Shown here piece by piece: positions 4,819 to 5,051 of a stretch of DNA of 5,051 bases (position 1 is its first letter; every line of letters starts with the position of its first letter). A program made the translations under genes and the position numbers. The notes below the pieces were generated by a model. That model did not search any database and was not told the origin of the DNA. It was given only the letters and a program-made list of their open reading frames with translations. Source of the DNA: Bacteroidetes bacterium HGW-Bacteroidetes-12 (GTDB lineage Bacteria > Bacteroidota > Bacteroidia > Flavobacteriales_E > Vicingaceae). The stretch lies in assembly GCA_002841035.1 (NCBI GenBank), contig PHDR01000231.1, positions 1 through 5,051 on the forward strand, in the 5' to 3' direction.

Positions 4819-5051
4819 ATGACAATATATCACTGGATACTTTTGTTTAGTTTTGGAATAAGTTTAGCATATTGCATAATGCTTTTCTTTCAGGCATTGA
4901 AATCGTTAAAAACTAAAGACTACACAGTATCTAAAGGAAAAAAAAGACAAGCAATTGCATATTCATTTACAGGAGCTATGTCGCCAAAAAAAAAAGAAAC
5001 AGCTTACTTGAATCTAACCACTTATGCCACTGATGTAACATTTCATTTAGG
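4819..5051 (+). CDS. Membrane protein, probable heme-b subunit of DsrM/TmcC/HdrE/NarI type, N-terminal part only
   Basis: Seventy-seven codons are visible from ATG at 4819 before the window ends, with no stop. Residues about 6-27 form a transmembrane helix (WILLFSFGISLAYCIMLFFQ). A basic loop follows, then AYSFTGAMSPKKKETAYLNL (47-66), TTYATDVTFHL (67-77), and a second helix seems to begin with His76. From memory, this pattern (AFxxGMxPxKKExxxxHxxxYxxGxxxHxG) recurs near the N-terminus of diheme cytochrome b membrane subunits of the NarI/DsrM/TmcC/HdrE type, where such a histidine can bind heme. Such subunits pass electrons between quinone and a partner HdrD/DsrK-like iron-sulfur protein that acts on DsrC. 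The 28-base gap after dsrC and the shared leader motif suggest one transcription unit. The A10 run encoding the Lys triplet (residues 57-59) is a slippage-prone spot. The assignment is moderate because most of the protein is missing. Confidence 0.62.
   Translation, partial: MTIYHWILLFSFGISLAYCIMLFFQALKSLKTKDYTVSKGKKRQAIAYSFTGAMSPKKKETAYLNLTTYATDVTFHL

Overview
The window looks like a piece of a Bacteroidota (Bacteroidetes) chromosome. The DNA is strongly AT-rich. Most start codons lack a Shine-Dalgarno sequence and follow A/T-rich leaders. Several upstream regions carry boxes matching the Bacteroidetes -7 consensus TAnnTTTG. The exbB / small membrane protein / exbD order is also typical of that phylum. 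No species can be named from the sequence alone.

Left part, minus strand (1-2480). A tRNA-Ser(GGA) with an encoded CCA end is followed by exbB, a small coiled-coil membrane protein, a four-helix membrane protein and the start of exbD, which runs off the left edge. ExbB and ExbD form the inner-membrane proton channel that energises TonB-dependent outer-membrane transport, so this reads as an energy-transduction operon. It is interrupted by a 220-base gap between exbB and the coiled-coil gene. That gap holds two GC-rich hairpins resembling an interspersed repeat.

Middle, plus strand (2481-3934). After a divergent AT-rich intergenic region comes a complete ornithine aminotransferase (rocD). It has every expected PLP and substrate residue, stands alone, and is followed by a weak intrinsic terminator.

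Right part (3935-5051). A 538-base stretch without an intact gene holds a long perfect hairpin, the probable N-terminal stub of an IS481-like transposase, and a 16-base perfect palindrome whose two halves each match the -7 promoter box. It leads into a DsrC-family protein that keeps both C-terminal redox cysteines, followed 28 bases later by the start of a membrane protein resembling the heme-b subunits of the DsrM/TmcC/HdrE/NarI type. A nearly identical 17-base motif precedes both start codons.

The DsrC plus membrane-subunit pair is the most interesting part. It suggests a thiol/disulfide-to-quinone redox module in a lineage not usually associated with dissimilatory sulfur metabolism. Its remaining partners would lie beyond the right edge.
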